Source: an uncultured Oscillospiraceae bacterium
Lineage (GTDB): Bacteria > Bacillota > Clostridia > Oscillospirales > Oscillospiraceae
DNA length: 64,000 nt
Assembly (NCBI GenBank): GCA_910579775.1
Contig: CAJTUE010000006.1
Location: 75,673 to 139,672, forward strand
Reading direction: 5' to 3'
Below are positions 34,330-47,361 of the stretch, piece by piece. Within the stretch, counting starts at the first letter, position 1; each line of letters begins with the position of its first letter. The notes below the pieces were generated by a model. It made no database searches, had not been told where the DNA came from, and saw nothing but the letters and a program-made list of their open reading frames with translations. Position numbers and translations under genes: made by a program.

Positions 34330-34350
34330 ACTTATTCCGTCAATTCGAGC

Positions 34351-37300
34351 TTAATCCTCTTGGGTGGTCTCGGGCTGCTCCGCCTCCGCCTCAACGGCGA
34401 CGGTCTCCCCCTCGGCAAACATCTCGTTAAGGCCCTCCTGGACCTCGGCATCGTTCTGGATGGCCTCGGCCACGGCGGCGTAGCCGCGGCGGGCCTCCTC
34501 GTCGGGGATGATGTCATACTTGCGGTACTGCGCCAGGCCGGAGCCCGCGGGGATTAGCTTACCGATGATGACGTTCTCCTTCAGGCCCAACAGGTGGTCC
34601 ACCTTGCCCTTGATGGCGGCCTCGGTAAGCACCTTAGTGGTCTCCTGGAAGGAGGCGGCGGAGAGGAAGGAGTCGGTGGCCAGAGACGCCTTGGTGATAC
34701 CCAGCAGCAGTCGGGTGGCGGTGGGCAGGACAAGGGGCAGGCCATCGTTGGTTTCCCCGGCGTCGATGCGGGCCTGGACTGCCTCCTGCGCATCCAGGAA
34801 CTCGCTGAACTCAATGGTGGAGCCGGAGAGCAGGTCGGAGTCGCCGGCCTCCTCCACCCGCACCTTGCGCATCATCTGACGGACGATGACTTCGATGTGC
34901 TTGTCGTTGATATCCACGCCCTGCTGACGATAGGGCTTCTGGACCTCCTGGGTGAGGTAGTCGTACACCGCGTGGATGCCCCGCACCCGGAGCACGTCCT
35001 GGGGATAGAGGGCGCCGTCGGTGAGCATGGTGCCCTTGGCCACCTCATCCCCGTCCTTCACGCGGATGCCGCTGTTGACAGGCAGGGCGTAGGTGACCAC
35101 CTCGCCGTCATCGGCGGTGATGGTGACGTTGACCATGTTGGAGCGCTTGCCCTCCTCGATGGTGACCTTGCCGCCAATCTCGGCCAGCTGCGCCATCTTC
35201 TTGGGCTTGCGGGCCTCGAACAGCTCTTCAACACGGGGCAGACCCTGGGTGATGTCTCCGCCGGCGACGCCGCCGGTGTGGAAGGTACGCATGGTCAGCT
35301 GGGTGCCCGGCTCACCGATGGACTGGGCGGCAATGATACCCACCGCCTCGCCGGCGCCCACGCGTTCACCGATCGCCAGGTTCATGCCGTAGCACTTGGA
35401 GCACACGCCGCTGCGGGCCTGACAGGTGAGCACGCTGCGCACCTCCACCTCGTGGATGCCATGGGCCTCCAGGATCTTGGCGTCGGAGGGCTGGAGCATG
35501 GTCTCGGTATCGAAGAGCAGCTCACCCGTCTCCGGGTCGGCCACGGGATGGGTGAGGTAGCGGCCCTTGAGGCGCTCACCGAAGGGCTCGATGACCTGCC
35601 CGTTCTCCGAGATCTCGGAGATCTTAATGCCGTCGCAGGTGCCGCAGTCATCCTCCCGGATGATGACCTCCTGGGCCACATCCACCATGCGGCGGGTCAG
35701 GTAGCCGGAGTCGGCGGTACGAAGGGCGGTATCCGTCAAGCCCTTACGGGCGCCTCTGGAGGAGATAAAGTATTCCAGCACGGACAGGCCCTCACGGAAG
35801 TTGGCTTTGACGGGGATTTCAATGGTACGGCCGGAGGTGTCCGCCATCATGCCACGCATACCGGCCAGCTGACGGATCTGGGCAATAGAACCACGGGCGC
35901 CGGAGTCCGCCATCATCCAGATGGGGTTGTAGCGGTCCAAACCCGCCATCAGCGCGTCGGCCACGTCCTTGGTAGTCTTCTCCCACGCCTGGACGGACAG
36001 GCGGTAGCGCTCGTCATTGGTGAGGAAGCCCCGCTTATACTGCCGCTCGATCTTGATGATCTCCTGCTCGGTGTTGTGGATCATCTCGTCCTTGGCGGCG
36101 GGCACCGTCATGTCGTAAATGGAGACGGTCAGGGAGCCCTGGGTGGAGTAGTGATAGCCCTTGGCCTTGATGGTGTCCAGCACATTAGCGGCCACGGTAA
36201 AGCCATACTTGTTGATGCACTTATCCACAATGGGGCCCAGCTGCTTCTTGCCCACGATGAAGTTGATCTCGGGGTCAAACTTGGTCTCGGGGTCGCTCCG
36301 ATCCACAAAGCCCAGGTCCTGGGGGATGCCCTCGTTAAAGATCAAACGGCCCACGGTGGTGCGCACCATCTTATGCTCGGTGGCCTCCCCGTCGCTCCAC
36401 GCCCGGCGCACCAGGATAGGCTCGTGGAGGTCCAGGGTGCCCTCGTCGTAAGCCAGGCGCGCCTCGTCGTCGTTGGCGTAGGAGCGGTAGTAGCAGGCGG
36501 GTAGGTCGCTGCCCTTCACGCCCTCGCACAGCCCCGCCAGAGTGCGGCGGTAGCCGGTATACTGCCCGTCGTCCTTCACCCAGACCTGGTCCTCAGGAGT
36601 GATCTCACCGGCCTTCACGACCTTGTTCACGTCAGCCGCGCTCTTGTAGCTCCGCTCAGCCACAGGCTCGGGCTCCCGCTCATAGGTGAGGTAATAGGAG
36701 CCCAGCACCATATCCTGAGTGGGGATATTCACAGGGCCGCCGTCCTGGGGACGCAGCAGATTGTTGGCGGAGAGCATGAGGATACGGGCCTCCGCCTGGG
36801 CCTCCGCGGACAGGGGGACGTGAACGGCCATCTGGTCGCCGTCGAAGTCCGCGTTGAAGGGGGTACAGACCAGGGGGTGGAGCTTGATGGCCCGGCCCTC
36901 CACCAGCACCGGCTCAAAGGCCTGGATGCCCAGGCGGTGGAGCGTCGGTGCGCGGTTGAGCATAACGGGGTGGTCCTTGATTACAAAGTCCAGGGCGTCC
37001 CACACCTCGGGGCGGCCCTTGTCCACCATCTTCTTGGCGGACTTGATGTTGTTGGCGTGGCCGTCCTCCACCAGCTTCTTCATGACGAAGGGGCGGAACA
37101 GCTCAATGGCCATCTCCTTGGGAAGGCCGCACTGATAGATCTTCAGCTCGGGCCCCACCACGATGACCGAACGGCCGGAGTAGTCTACACGCTTACCCAG
37201 CAGGTTCTGGCGGAAGCGGCCCTGCTTACCCTTGAGCATGTCGCTGAGGGACTTAAGGGCGCGGTTATTGGCCCCGGTGACGGCGCGGCCGCGGCGGCCG

Positions 37301-38190
37301 TTGTCGATGAGGGCGTCCACCGCCTCCTGGAGCATGCGCTTCTCGTTGCGGACAATGATATCGGGGGCCTTCAGCTGGATGAGCCGCTTCAGGCGGTTGT
37401 TGCGGTTGATGACCCGGCGGTAGAGGTCGTTGAGGTCGCTGGTGGCAAAGCGTCCGCCGTCCAGCTGGACCATGGGCCGGATCTCGGGGGGGATCACCGG
37501 CAGAACGTCGATGACCATCCATTCGGGCTTGTTGCCCGACACCCGGAAGGCGTCCACCACCTCCAGGCGCTTGACGATGCGGGCCTTCTTCTGGCCGCTG
37601 GCGTCCTGGAGCTCCACGCGCAACTGCTCGGAAAGCTCATCCAGGTTCACGTCCTGGAGAAGCTTCTTCACTGCCTCGGCACCCATGCCGGCCTGGAAGT
37701 CGTCCTCATACTTCTCCCGGTAATCCCGGTATTCCTTCTCGGTCAGGATCTGGTTCTTCGCCAGAGGGGTAAAGCCGGGGTCGGTGACGATATACGCCGC
37801 GAAGTAGAGCACCTTCTCCAGAATACGGGGAGAGATGTCCAGCAGCAGGCCCATACGGGAGGGGATGCCCTTGAAGTACCAGATGTGGCTTACCGGTGCG
37901 GCCAGCTCAATGTGGCCCATGCGCTCCCGGCGCACCTTGGAGCGGGTGACCTCCACGCCGCAGCGGTCGCAGATCTTGCCCTTGTAGCGGATCTTCTTAT
38001 ACTTGCCGCAGTGGCACTCCCAGTCCTTGGTCGGCCCAAAGATCCGTTCGCAGAACAGACCATCCCGCTCAGGCTTCAGGGTGCGGTAGTTGATGGTCTC
38101 CGGCTTCTTGACCTCGCCATAAGACCACTCACGGATCTGCTCAGGGGAGGCAATCCCGATCTGAATAGCGTCAAATTCCGCGTAACTCAT
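34351..38190 (-). CDS. rpoC: RNA polymerase beta' subunit
   Basis: 1279 residues. The N-terminal zinc-binding site (CHCG at 59-62, CDRCG at 74-78), the magnesium-binding active-site motif [14 protein letters not shown], the bridge-helix and trigger-loop area ([22 protein letters not shown]), the second cysteine cluster (CGTC...[13 protein letters not shown]) and the [16 protein letters not shown] region are all intact. A Glu/Ala-rich acidic tail of about 30 residues follows the usual end. It is 18 bp after rpoB in one operon. Confidence 0.98.
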   Translation of the reverse strand: MSYAEFDAIQIGIASPEQIREWSYGEVKKPETINYRTLKPERDGLFCERIFGPTKDWECHCGKYKKIRYKGKICDRCGVEVTRSKVRRERMGHIELAAPVSHIWYFKGIPSRMGLLLDISPRILEKVLYFAAYIVTDPGFTPLAKNQILTEKEYRDYREKYEDDFQAGMGAEAVKKLLQDVNLDELSEQLRVELQDASGQKKARIVKRLEVVDAFRVSGNKPEWMVIDVLPVIPPEIRPMVQLDGGRFATSDLNDLYRRVINRNNRLKRLIQLKAPDIIVRNEKRMLQEAVDALIDNGRRGRAVTGANNRALKSLSDMLKGKQGRFRQNLLGKRVDYSGRSVIVVGPELKIYQCGLPKEMAIELFRPFVMKKLVEDGHANNIKSAKKMVDKGRPEVWDALDFVIKDHPVMLNRAPTLHRLGIQAFEPVLVEGRAIKLHPLVCTPFNADFDGDQMAVHVPLSAEAQAEARILMLSANNLLRPQDGGPVNIPTQDMVLGSYYLTYEREPEPVAERSYKSAADVNKVVKAGEITPEDQVWVKDDGQYTGYRRTLAGLCEGVKGSDLPACYYRSYANDDEARLAYDEGTLDLHEPILVRRAWSDGEATEHKMVRTTVGRLIFNEGIPQDLGFVDRSDPETKFDPEINFIVGKKQLGPIVDKCINKYGFTVAANVLDTIKAKGYHYSTQGSLTVSIYDMTVPAAKDEMIHNTEQEIIKIERQYKRGFLTNDERYRLSVQAWEKTTKDVADALMAGLDRYNPIWMMADSGARGSIAQIRQLAGMRGMMADTSGRTIEIPVKANFREGLSVLEYFISSRGARKGLTDTALRTADSGYLTRRMVDVAQEVIIREDDCGTCDGIKISEISENGQVIEPFGERLKGRYLTHPVADPETGELLFDTETMLQPSDAKILEAHGIHEVEVRSVLTCQARSGVCSKCYGMNLAIGERVGAGEAVGIIAAQSIGEPGTQLTMRTFHTGGVAGGDITQGLPRVEELFEARKPKKMAQLAEIGGKVTIEEGKRSNMVNVTITADDGEVVTYALPVNSGIRVKDGDEVAKGTMLTDGALYPQDVLRVRGIHAVYDYLTQEVQKPYRQQGVDINDKHIEVIVRQMMRKVRVEEAGDSDLLSGSTIEFSEFLDAQEAVQARIDAGETNDGLPLVLPTATRLLLGITKASLATDSFLSAASFQETTKVLTEAAIKGKVDHLLGLKENVIIGKLIPAGSGLAQYRKYDIIPDEEARRGYAAVAEAIQNDAEVQEGLNEMFAEGETVAVEAEAEQPETTQED

Positions 38191-38208
38191 GCTCCTCGCC
38201 TCCCTTTC

Positions 38209-41952
<3,744 letters not shown>

Positions 41953-42029
41953 TCCCTAGACCAGTCCTTTCTGCAACGGTTTTCCGGCGACACGCCCGGA
42001 TTCGTTGGAATGTTTTTCGGTAATACCTC

Positions 42030-42059
42030 TTGACAGTTCCTTGGGCATTGTGCTATACT
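42030..42059 (+). promoter_or_regulatory. Plus-strand promoter inside the rpoB leader
   Basis: Consensus TTGACA (42030-42035), 18-bp spacer, TATACT (42054-42059), reading against rpoB. Expected start near 42066. Confidence 0.7.
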
Positions 42060-42113
42060 CACCCTAGGTTCAGAGAGTGGCTTTTGACATGCTCTCTGAC
42101 TATAAAGCAAGTC

Positions 42114-42142
42114 AGTATACCATTTTATTCCTCTTGTGTCAA
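42114..42142 (-). promoter_or_regulatory. rpoBC promoter
   Basis: Consensus TTGACA (42137-42142), 17-bp spacer, TATACT (42114-42119). The -35 is part of the terminator hairpin of the opposite-strand RNA. Confidence 0.88.
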
Positions 42143-42156
42143 GAGGAATTTTTTTG
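42127..42156 (+). terminator. Plus-strand intrinsic terminator overlapping the rpoB promoter
   Basis: 10-bp perfect stem ATTCCTCTTG / CAAGAGGAAT, 3-nt loop, then TTTTTTTG. There is no plus-strand protein gene upstream for it to serve. Confidence 0.75.
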
Positions 42157-42175
42157 TTTTTCGGGAATATTTTTA

Positions 42176-42213
42176 AAAACGCCCGGTGGAGTGCTCTCTC
42201 CACCGGGCGTTTT
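42176..42213. terminator. Terminator of the glycosyltransferase operon
   Basis: 16-bp perfect stem AAAACGCCCGGTGGAG / CTCCACCGGGCGTTTT, T-rich on the minus-strand exit (GTTTTTAAAAA). Confidence 0.88.
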
Positions 42214-42298
42214 CATGATGCGCAAAACGGTAAGATCCAGCTTGCCTTGGGCCAATATCCCCTTGTCGGCCCCCCATCGGGCCGCCCTTGACCTTCGC

Positions 42299-42335
42299 GT
42301 AGGGCGCGGCATCCTTGACGCGCCGCTGGCCCTAC
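42299..42335. repeat. Dispersed palindromic repeat, copy C
   Basis: GTAGGGCGCGGCATCC..GACGCGCCGCTGGCCCTAC; the first half matches copy A (14292 on). The glycosyltransferase stop codon lies in its right end. Confidence 0.65.
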
Positions 42336-43417
42336 AACAGCATGTTGCCCTCCATGAGCTTGCGGACCAGCTCGCTGCGGCGGTCCCACGCGGCGTGCTC
42401 GCCCAGGTCCCGGCGGCGCTTTTGGAGCCACGGGCTGTTCTCCTGCATGGCCCGCTCGCAGGCGGCCACAAAGCCATGGAGCTCGTCAGACTGATAGACG
42501 ATCCCCGAAGAAAAGTCCTCCAGCTGGCCGGGGAAGCTGTGGCGGGCCACCGGTTTGCCCGCTGCCAGATACTCAAACACTCTGCCCGGGCACACGTCGC
42601 TGGCGTTTCCCCCCCGGCGCAGATCCATACACACATCCCACTGGTGGATGTAGTCGGGCACCTCGATAAGGGGATGGCGGTCTGCCAGGATCACCCGCTC
42701 CATGGTCTTGAGCCGCCGTAGGCCGGGGCTGTCCTCCTGACGGCCCACCAGCATGAACCACCAGTCCGGGTGGGCAGCGGCGGCGGTGAACACAGGGCCG
42801 TAGTCCAGGTCCGCCCACAGGGTCCCGGCGTAGCCCAACAGGGGCCGTCCCGCCGCCAGGGTCTCCTCCGGCGCCTCGATGTCCGTGCGGGCAAACATGG
42901 GGAAGTTGCACCCGTTCTCCACCACGGCAATGTTGTTTGAGCAAGGCGTGAGGCGGTCCTTCAAGCCCTCCGATGCGGCGAACACCAGGTCCGCCTGGAT
43001 GGCCAGGTCACTCTCCCAGGCCGGAGGGAAGCCCGTCCAATACCGCCCGCAGTCGTACACCAGCCCCCGGTAGGGCAGAAAGTCCAGCAGATGGACCGCC
43101 GCCGGGGTGGCGCACCAGATGGTCGGCTCGCGCACGCCGCGCTTGCGCAGGATCTCCAGGATAAACTCCGCCGCCCTGCGCCGGCCATGCTGGAAGCGAA
43201 GCTTCTTCCTCTCGTCCATAGTGGGCACAGGAGGAAGCGTATACACCGTCACCCCGGGCCGTGTTTTGCGGCCCGGCTTTTTGTGTTCCTTACCTCCTCT
43301 GGGTTCAGGCGGTTCAAAGTAGAGTACCTCCGCCCCCTGCATACGGCTCATGAGCTGCTGGGTACGGGTGGGGACCGACTGCCAGGGGTCCGGGGCCAGA
43401 CACACAAGCTCTCTCAT
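42332..43417 (-). CDS. Glycosyltransferase (GT4-like, TuaH type)
   Basis: 361 residues with a two-domain GT-B plan. The N-terminal half has YFEPPEPRGG and LVYDCGRYW, and the C-terminal half has LLGYAGTLWADLDY, RRLKTMERVILADRHPLIEV and the donor-binding GGNASDVCPGRVFEYLAAGKPVA, where the acidic residue of the GT4 EX7E-like region is Glu in FEYLAAG. It resembles the group including TuaH, which transfers sugars in wall polysaccharide synthesis; the donor is unknown. Its ATG overlaps the upstream GT-CsaB stop by 4 bp (ATGA), implying coupled translation. Confidence 0.82.
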   Translation of the reverse strand: MRELVCLAPDPWQSVPTRTQQLMSRMQGAEVLYFEPPEPRGGKEHKKPGRKTRPGVTVYTLPPVPTMDERKKLRFQHGRRRAAEFILEILRKRGVREPTIWCATPAAVHLLDFLPYRGLVYDCGRYWTGFPPAWESDLAIQADLVFAASEGLKDRLTPCSNNIAVVENGCNFPMFARTDIEAPEETLAAGRPLLGYAGTLWADLDYGPVFTAAAAHPDWWFMLVGRQEDSPGLRRLKTMERVILADRHPLIEVPDYIHQWDVCMDLRRGGNASDVCPGRVFEYLAAGKPVARHSFPGQLEDFSSGIVYQSDELHGFVAACERAMQENSPWLQKRRRDLGEHAAWDRRSELVRKLMEGNMLL

Positions 43418-45645
43418 AGCGTCTCCCCCCGCAGGAGCCGCGCCGCCGTCTCACTGTTGCGGCCCTCCACCGAGCGCAGCCGCTCCACCCCGGACAGCAA
43501 AAATTCTCTGTCGTCCATCCGGGCCGCCGCCTTGTCGATGGCGGCGCACAGCTTGTCCTCCGTCGCATCCTTCAGGTCCATATAGAGGTCTTGTCCGATA
43601 TAGTCCAGGAAGGAGCTCACCTTCTGGTCGTATACAACGCCCACCAGCGGCACCCCCTGCCCCGCCGCAAAGACCAGAGCGTGGAGCCGCATAGACACCA
43701 CCAGCTTCATCCGGGCAAACATTCCGATCACGTGGCTGGAGCGGACACACTGGGGCACCATCACATGGGGGACGCCGCCCAGCCTGGCCGCAACCTTCCC
43801 CGCCGCTGGTGCGTCCAGCCGCTCCTCAATGGGCAGAAACACCGGCGTCAGGCCGTATTTCTCATAAGCGTACCGCGCCCCCGCCGCCAGCGCCCCCGTT
43901 TTCTCCTCAAACCCCGGCCAGGGCCGCAGGGTAAAGCAGATATATTGTCCGTCAGGCTTCAGAGCGCACTCCGCCATCAGACCGTCCACCGTCCCGGCGT
44001 CCGCCGCCGGCAGGATCACTGTGGGGTCGGCGGAAAGGATGATCTTCGGCCCGGTCACCCCCATGTCCGCCAGCTCCTCCTTGGAATTAACGTCCCGCAG
44101 GGTAATGGCATCCACACAGCGGCTGAGCACCTTGGCGCACCGCTTGCGGTTGGAGGGGTATTGGATGGGCCCAATGCCGCAGCCGTACATCAGCACCTTG
44201 TTGTGCCGCCGGTGGGCCATGGAGAGGGTGAGCAGATAGAACCACAGGGAGCGGCGGGAAGTCACGTCCTGCATCAGCGACCCGCCTCCGTTGATATAGA
44301 GCTGGCTGTGGGCCAGCCGCCGCCGGAACTTGTCCACCCGGAAGGTGTAAAAGGCGTTGACCCGGTACTTCAGCCGGGTCTCCTTGGGCCGGCGGGACAG
44401 CACCCAAAGGGGCAGATCGGGGTCGATGTCCCGCAGCTCCTTGACGATGGCCTCCAAAATAGCGTCGTCTCCGGCGTTTCCCTTGCCGTAGGCGCCGCAC
44501 ACCAGCGCGCCGTAGCGCTTGTCCCGCTTTCCCTGACGGCGGAGGATGGTCTGATAGATCTCCTCCTGCTTGTCGATGGTGCTGTCAATGGAGTAGCACT
44601 CCCTGGCCTTGTCGTAAAGGCGGCGGCCCATGGTCTTCCGCAGATCCTCGTCCTCCGCCAGACGGGCCAGATGGTCCGCCAGGGCGTCTACATCGCCGGG
44701 GGTAAACAAAAAGCCGTTGACACCATGGTCGATGAGGTAGGGCAGTCCCCCCACCCGGCTGCACACCGCGGGCAGGCCCGCCCGGGCCCCTTCGGTAATG
44801 GAATAGGAAAAGGTCTCGGACAGAGAGGTCAACGTGTTAATATCCAGGGCGTTGTAGAAACTGTCCGTATCGGTGACCCACCCGGCAAAGCACACATCGC
44901 CGCCGAGCCCCAGCTCCCGGACCAACGCCTCCAGCTTCTCCTGCTCCGCGCCGTCCCCGGCAATGAGCAGCCGCAGCTTGGAGCAGCGGGCGCGGGCTTT
45001 TGCAAAGCCTCGCAGGAGGGTGGGATAATCCTTCACCGGATTGAGCCGGGCGGTGATGCCCACGATAACGCAGTCCTCTTCCCAGTCCAGCCCCAGGCTT
45101 TTCAGATACGCCTCACGGTCCAGGGCGGGAACACGGGGGGTAAAGTCCAGGCCGTTGTAGATAGAAAACAGCCTGTCCACGTCAAAGCCCCGGTCGATGA
45201 GGGTGTCCACCATGGCGTCGGAGACCCCGATGCGGTAATCCAGCCGCCGCAGAGCGATGGCGTTAATGGTGCCGTAGGTCAGCCGGGAGATGGGCCGCCC
45301 CATATAGTCCAGCCGGGGGTCGGAGTGGACGGTGGTCACCGTGGGCAGAGCGCACCGCCGCCGCAGGAGCATCCCCATCATGTTGGCCCGGGCGCCGTGG
45401 CAGTGGATGATCTGGAAGCCACCATCCTTGATAAAGCCCTCCAGCGTCTTCAGCACCACCAGCAGGTTCCGTCCGGCCAACACCGTGGTGGGGATGCCCA
45501 TCTCCCGGGCCTCCTGGGCAAAGGGGCCCTCCATAAAGCATACCATGTGGATGTCCACACGGGTGGCGATGTTGGACAACAGGGACAAAATATGGGTCTT
45601 GGCGCCGCCGGTGTCGCCGCCGCTGATCAGATGCACGACCTTCAT
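43414..45645 (-). CDS. csaB: Fused glycosyltransferase and CsaB-type polysaccharide pyruvyl transferase
   Basis: 743 residues, two enzymes in one chain. About residues 1-370 are a GT4 glycosyltransferase: SGGDTGGAKTHILSLL, IIHCHGARANMM, GITARLNPVKDYPTLLRGF, and SLSETFSYSITEGARAGLP. About 378-743 are a CsaB-like pyruvyl transferase: GAYGKGNAGDDAILEAI, LYINGGGSLMQD, YGCGIGPIQYPSNRK, and MRLHALVFAAGQGVPLVGV. CsaB adds ketal pyruvate to wall polysaccharide, which anchors SLH-domain proteins. The start ATG at 45643-45645 has AGAGGTG before it; the frame is open 102 codons further, but across the promoter. The two activities are usually separate proteins. Confidence 0.88.
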   Translation of the reverse strand: MKVVHLISGGDTGGAKTHILSLLSNIATRVDIHMVCFMEGPFAQEAREMGIPTTVLAGRNLLVVLKTLEGFIKDGGFQIIHCHGARANMMGMLLRRRCALPTVTTVHSDPRLDYMGRPISRLTYGTINAIALRRLDYRIGVSDAMVDTLIDRGFDVDRLFSIYNGLDFTPRVPALDREAYLKSLGLDWEEDCVIVGITARLNPVKDYPTLLRGFAKARARCSKLRLLIAGDGAEQEKLEALVRELGLGGDVCFAGWVTDTDSFYNALDINTLTSLSETFSYSITEGARAGLPAVCSRVGGLPYLIDHGVNGFLFTPGDVDALADHLARLAEDEDLRKTMGRRLYDKARECYSIDSTIDKQEEIYQTILRRQGKRDKRYGALVCGAYGKGNAGDDAILEAIVKELRDIDPDLPLWVLSRRPKETRLKYRVNAFYTFRVDKFRRRLAHSQLYINGGGSLMQDVTSRRSLWFYLLTLSMAHRRHNKVLMYGCGIGPIQYPSNRKRCAKVLSRCVDAITLRDVNSKEELADMGVTGPKIILSADPTVILPAADAGTVDGLMAECALKPDGQYICFTLRPWPGFEEKTGALAAGARYAYEKYGLTPVFLPIEERLDAPAAGKVAARLGGVPHVMVPQCVRSSHVIGMFARMKLVVSMRLHALVFAAGQGVPLVGVVYDQKVSSFLDYIGQDLYMDLKDATEDKLCAAIDKAAARMDDREFLLSGVERLRSVEGRNSETAARLLRGETL

Positions 45646-45714
45646 TCCTGACACCTCTCGTTGTAAGCCGTAAGGAAACCTTAAGCAAAAAGGGCTTGAA
45701 CTCATACGGGAAAT

Positions 45715-45743
45715 ATTATATACTATCCTCATCACTTTGGCAA
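45715..45743 (-). promoter_or_regulatory. Promoter of the GT-CsaB operon
   Basis: TTGCCA (45738-45743), 17-bp spacer, TATAAT (45715-45720), about 70 bp before the ATG. Confidence 0.8.
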
Positions 45744-45796
45744 GGCTTCCCTTCCCCCGCGGCCGCCTGCCAACTATAGAAAACCGGGAGGTCCCC

Positions 45797-46315
45797 ATGA
45801 AAATCGTAGATGAAAAAGGCAAGCTCTTTGGCAAGATCAACCTGATCGACCTGCTGGTGGTGATCGTTTTGATCGCCGCTGTCCTCTTCCTGGCCGTCCG
45901 CCTCACCAAGGGCAGCGATGGCAACCCCGTCAACTCATCCACCAAGCTCACCTACACCACTCTGGTCTCCAATGTCACCCCCGAGGTGTACGCCGAGGTC
46001 CAGCGCCAGCTTGCCGCCGCCGGCGGCAAGGACCAGCTTATGGCCTCCGGCGACCTGCTGGACGGCTATGTCACCAAAGTGGAGTCCCGCCCCCACATGA
46101 ACTATCAGCCCGACGCCAACGGCGCGGTCGTCCCCTCGGAAGAAACGGGAGACAACGCCCGGCTGGACCTGGTCTTCACCGTGGAGGTCAACGTGGTCAA
46201 CCCCATTGTCAACGAGGTGGGCACCCAGGAGGTCCGGGTGGGGAAGACCCACATCCTCAAGACCACCCACTTCGAGTTCTCCTACGGTACCGTCCTCACC
46301 TGTGACTGGGGCTGA
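45797..46315 (+). CDS. DUF4330 domain-containing membrane-anchored protein
   Basis: 172 residues with one N-terminal membrane helix (about 17-36, LIDLLVVIVLIAAVLFLAV) after KIVDEKGKLFGKIN, the DUF4330 signature, followed by an extracytoplasmic beta-rich domain. The function is unknown; such genes often lie beside surface polysaccharide loci, as here. The ATG at 45797 follows CGGGAGGTCC. It is divergent from the GT-CsaB operon and 5 bp before the PAP2 gene. Confidence 0.85.
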   Translation: MKIVDEKGKLFGKINLIDLLVVIVLIAAVLFLAVRLTKGSDGNPVNSSTKLTYTTLVSNVTPEVYAEVQRQLAAAGGKDQLMASGDLLDGYVTKVESRPHMNYQPDANGAVVPSEETGDNARLDLVFTVEVNVVNPIVNEVGTQEVRVGKTHILKTTHFEFSYGTVLTCDWG

Positions 46316-46320
46316 GCACC

Positions 46321-46881
46321 GTGTTCGCCGCGCTCAGTCCGCTGGAATGGCCTATCCTCCTTTGGTTCCAAAATGTTCTGCGCAACTCGGTCACCGACCC
46401 CATTGTCTCCTTCTTTACCCACTTGGGAGACTCAGGTCTGTTGTTCATTGGCCTGACCTTGCTTCTGCTGCTCTACCCTAAGACCCGCCGGGCGGGCTTT
46501 GCCGCCGCCTGCGCCCTGGTGTTCAGCCTGCTGTTCACCAACGTGCTTTTGAAGCACATCTTTCAGCGGCCCCGGCCCTGGCTGGACTGCGCCGCCCTCG
46601 TTCCTCTGGTGGCCGAGCACGACCCCAACTCCTTCCCCTCGGGCCACACCTCCGCCGCCTTCGCCTTCGCCCTGGGCTCTCTGCGGGAGCTGCCCCGGCG
46701 GTGGATGAAGGTCTGCGTGGTGGTCCTGGCCGTCCTGATGGGTCTTTCCCGGCTCTATGTTGGCGTCCACTACCCCTCCGATGTGCTGATGGGCTTTGTG
46801 GTAGGCGACCTGGCCGGCCTGTGCGGCTGGCTGGTCAGCGAAAGGATCTCTGTCTGGCGTCAAAAACGCTCGACCTCCTAA
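46321..46881 (+). CDS. PAP2-family phosphatase
   Basis: 186 residues with about five or six membrane helices. All three PAP2 motifs are present: KHIFQRPRPW (KX6RP), PSGHTSA and SRLYVGVHYPSDV with the catalytic His. It probably dephosphorylates undecaprenyl pyrophosphate or another lipid phosphate at the outer membrane face, consistent with the wall-polysaccharide genes nearby. The start is GTG at 46321, 5 bp after the previous stop, with a weak ribosome-binding site, so coupling to DUF4330 is likely. Confidence 0.9.
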   Translation: MFAALSPLEWPILLWFQNVLRNSVTDPIVSFFTHLGDSGLLFIGLTLLLLLYPKTRRAGFAAACALVFSLLFTNVLLKHIFQRPRPWLDCAALVPLVAEHDPNSFPSGHTSAAFAFALGSLRELPRRWMKVCVVVLAVLMGLSRLYVGVHYPSDVLMGFVVGDLAGLCGWLVSERISVWRQKRSTS

Positions 46882-46896
46882 GGTCGGGCGTTTTTT
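46863..46896 (+). terminator. PAP2 gene terminator
   Basis: AAAACGCTCGACCT / AGGTCGGGCGTTTT (one mismatch) with CCTA loop and T-run, starting inside the last codons. Confidence 0.88.
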
Positions 46897-46921
46897 CTCC
46901 CTTTTCACCATTCACTTGTAT

Positions 46922-46950
46922 TTGACATCCCCGCTCTGTTAGTCTACAAT
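46922..46950 (+). promoter_or_regulatory. rnpB promoter
   Basis: TTGACA (46922-46927), 17-bp spacer, TACAAT (46945-46950). Confidence 0.88.
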
Positions 46951-46957
46951 AGAAACT

Positions 46958-47309
46958 GCAAGTAAGCTGGACAGCCGCGTGGCGCGCTCCAAAGGGCCGT
47001 CATGAGGAAAGTCCGGGCTCCGCAGGGCAAGGATAACGGGTAACACCCGCCGGGGGCGACCCTAGGAAAAGTGCAACAGAAATAGACTACCTGCCCCTCA
47101 CCGGGCGGGAAAAGGTGGAAAGGTGCGGTAAGAGCGCACCCGATGGCGTGGAAGCGTCCATCGCTGTAAACTCTATCCGGAGCAACACCGTGGAGGGACA
47201 CATGGCCGGCCCGGCCGTCCCGTGGAGGTGGCTTGAGCTGCGCGGCAACGCGCCGCCTAGATAGATGGCTGTCTTAAAGGACAGAACCCGGCTTACAGGC
47301 TTACTTGCG
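46958..47309 (+). ncRNA. rnpB: RNase P RNA
   Basis: Catalytic RNA that matures tRNA 5' ends. The terminal P1 helix is GCAAGTAAGC (46958-46967) with GCTTACTTGC (47299-47308). The universal CR-I block GAGGAAAGTCCGGGCTCC, the GAACGGGTAAC-like segment, the AGAAATAGACTACC-like part and the 3' block AGACAGAACCCGGCTTA-type sequence (AGGACAGAACCCGGCTTACA) are all recognisable. It has its own strong promoter. The length of about 350 nt fits an ancestral type A RNA. Confidence 0.95.
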
Positions 47310-47361
47310 TTTTCAACAGTCCGCCCCAACGGGGCTTATTCTTTCCAGGAGGTGTCCCATT

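Larger units (their letters stand above)
42066..42156 (+). ncRNA. Candidate small RNA antisense to the rpoB leader
   Basis: A complete RNA-only unit: the promoter at 42030-42059, a hairpin TCAGAGAG / CTCTCTGA (42070-42099), and an intrinsic terminator ATTCCTCTTG-TGT-CAAGAGGAAT (42127-42149) plus seven T. No ribosome-binding site with a reading frame is present. The RNA would be about 90 nt. Its first about 40 nt are complementary to the rpoB 5' leader, and its transcription crosses the rpoB -10 and -35. No known family was recognised. Expression is inferred from sequence only. Confidence 0.5.

Noticed and set aside
43414..45951. 102-codon N-terminal extension of GT-CsaB
   Set aside because: It would span the promoter at 45715-45743 and lacks domain features.
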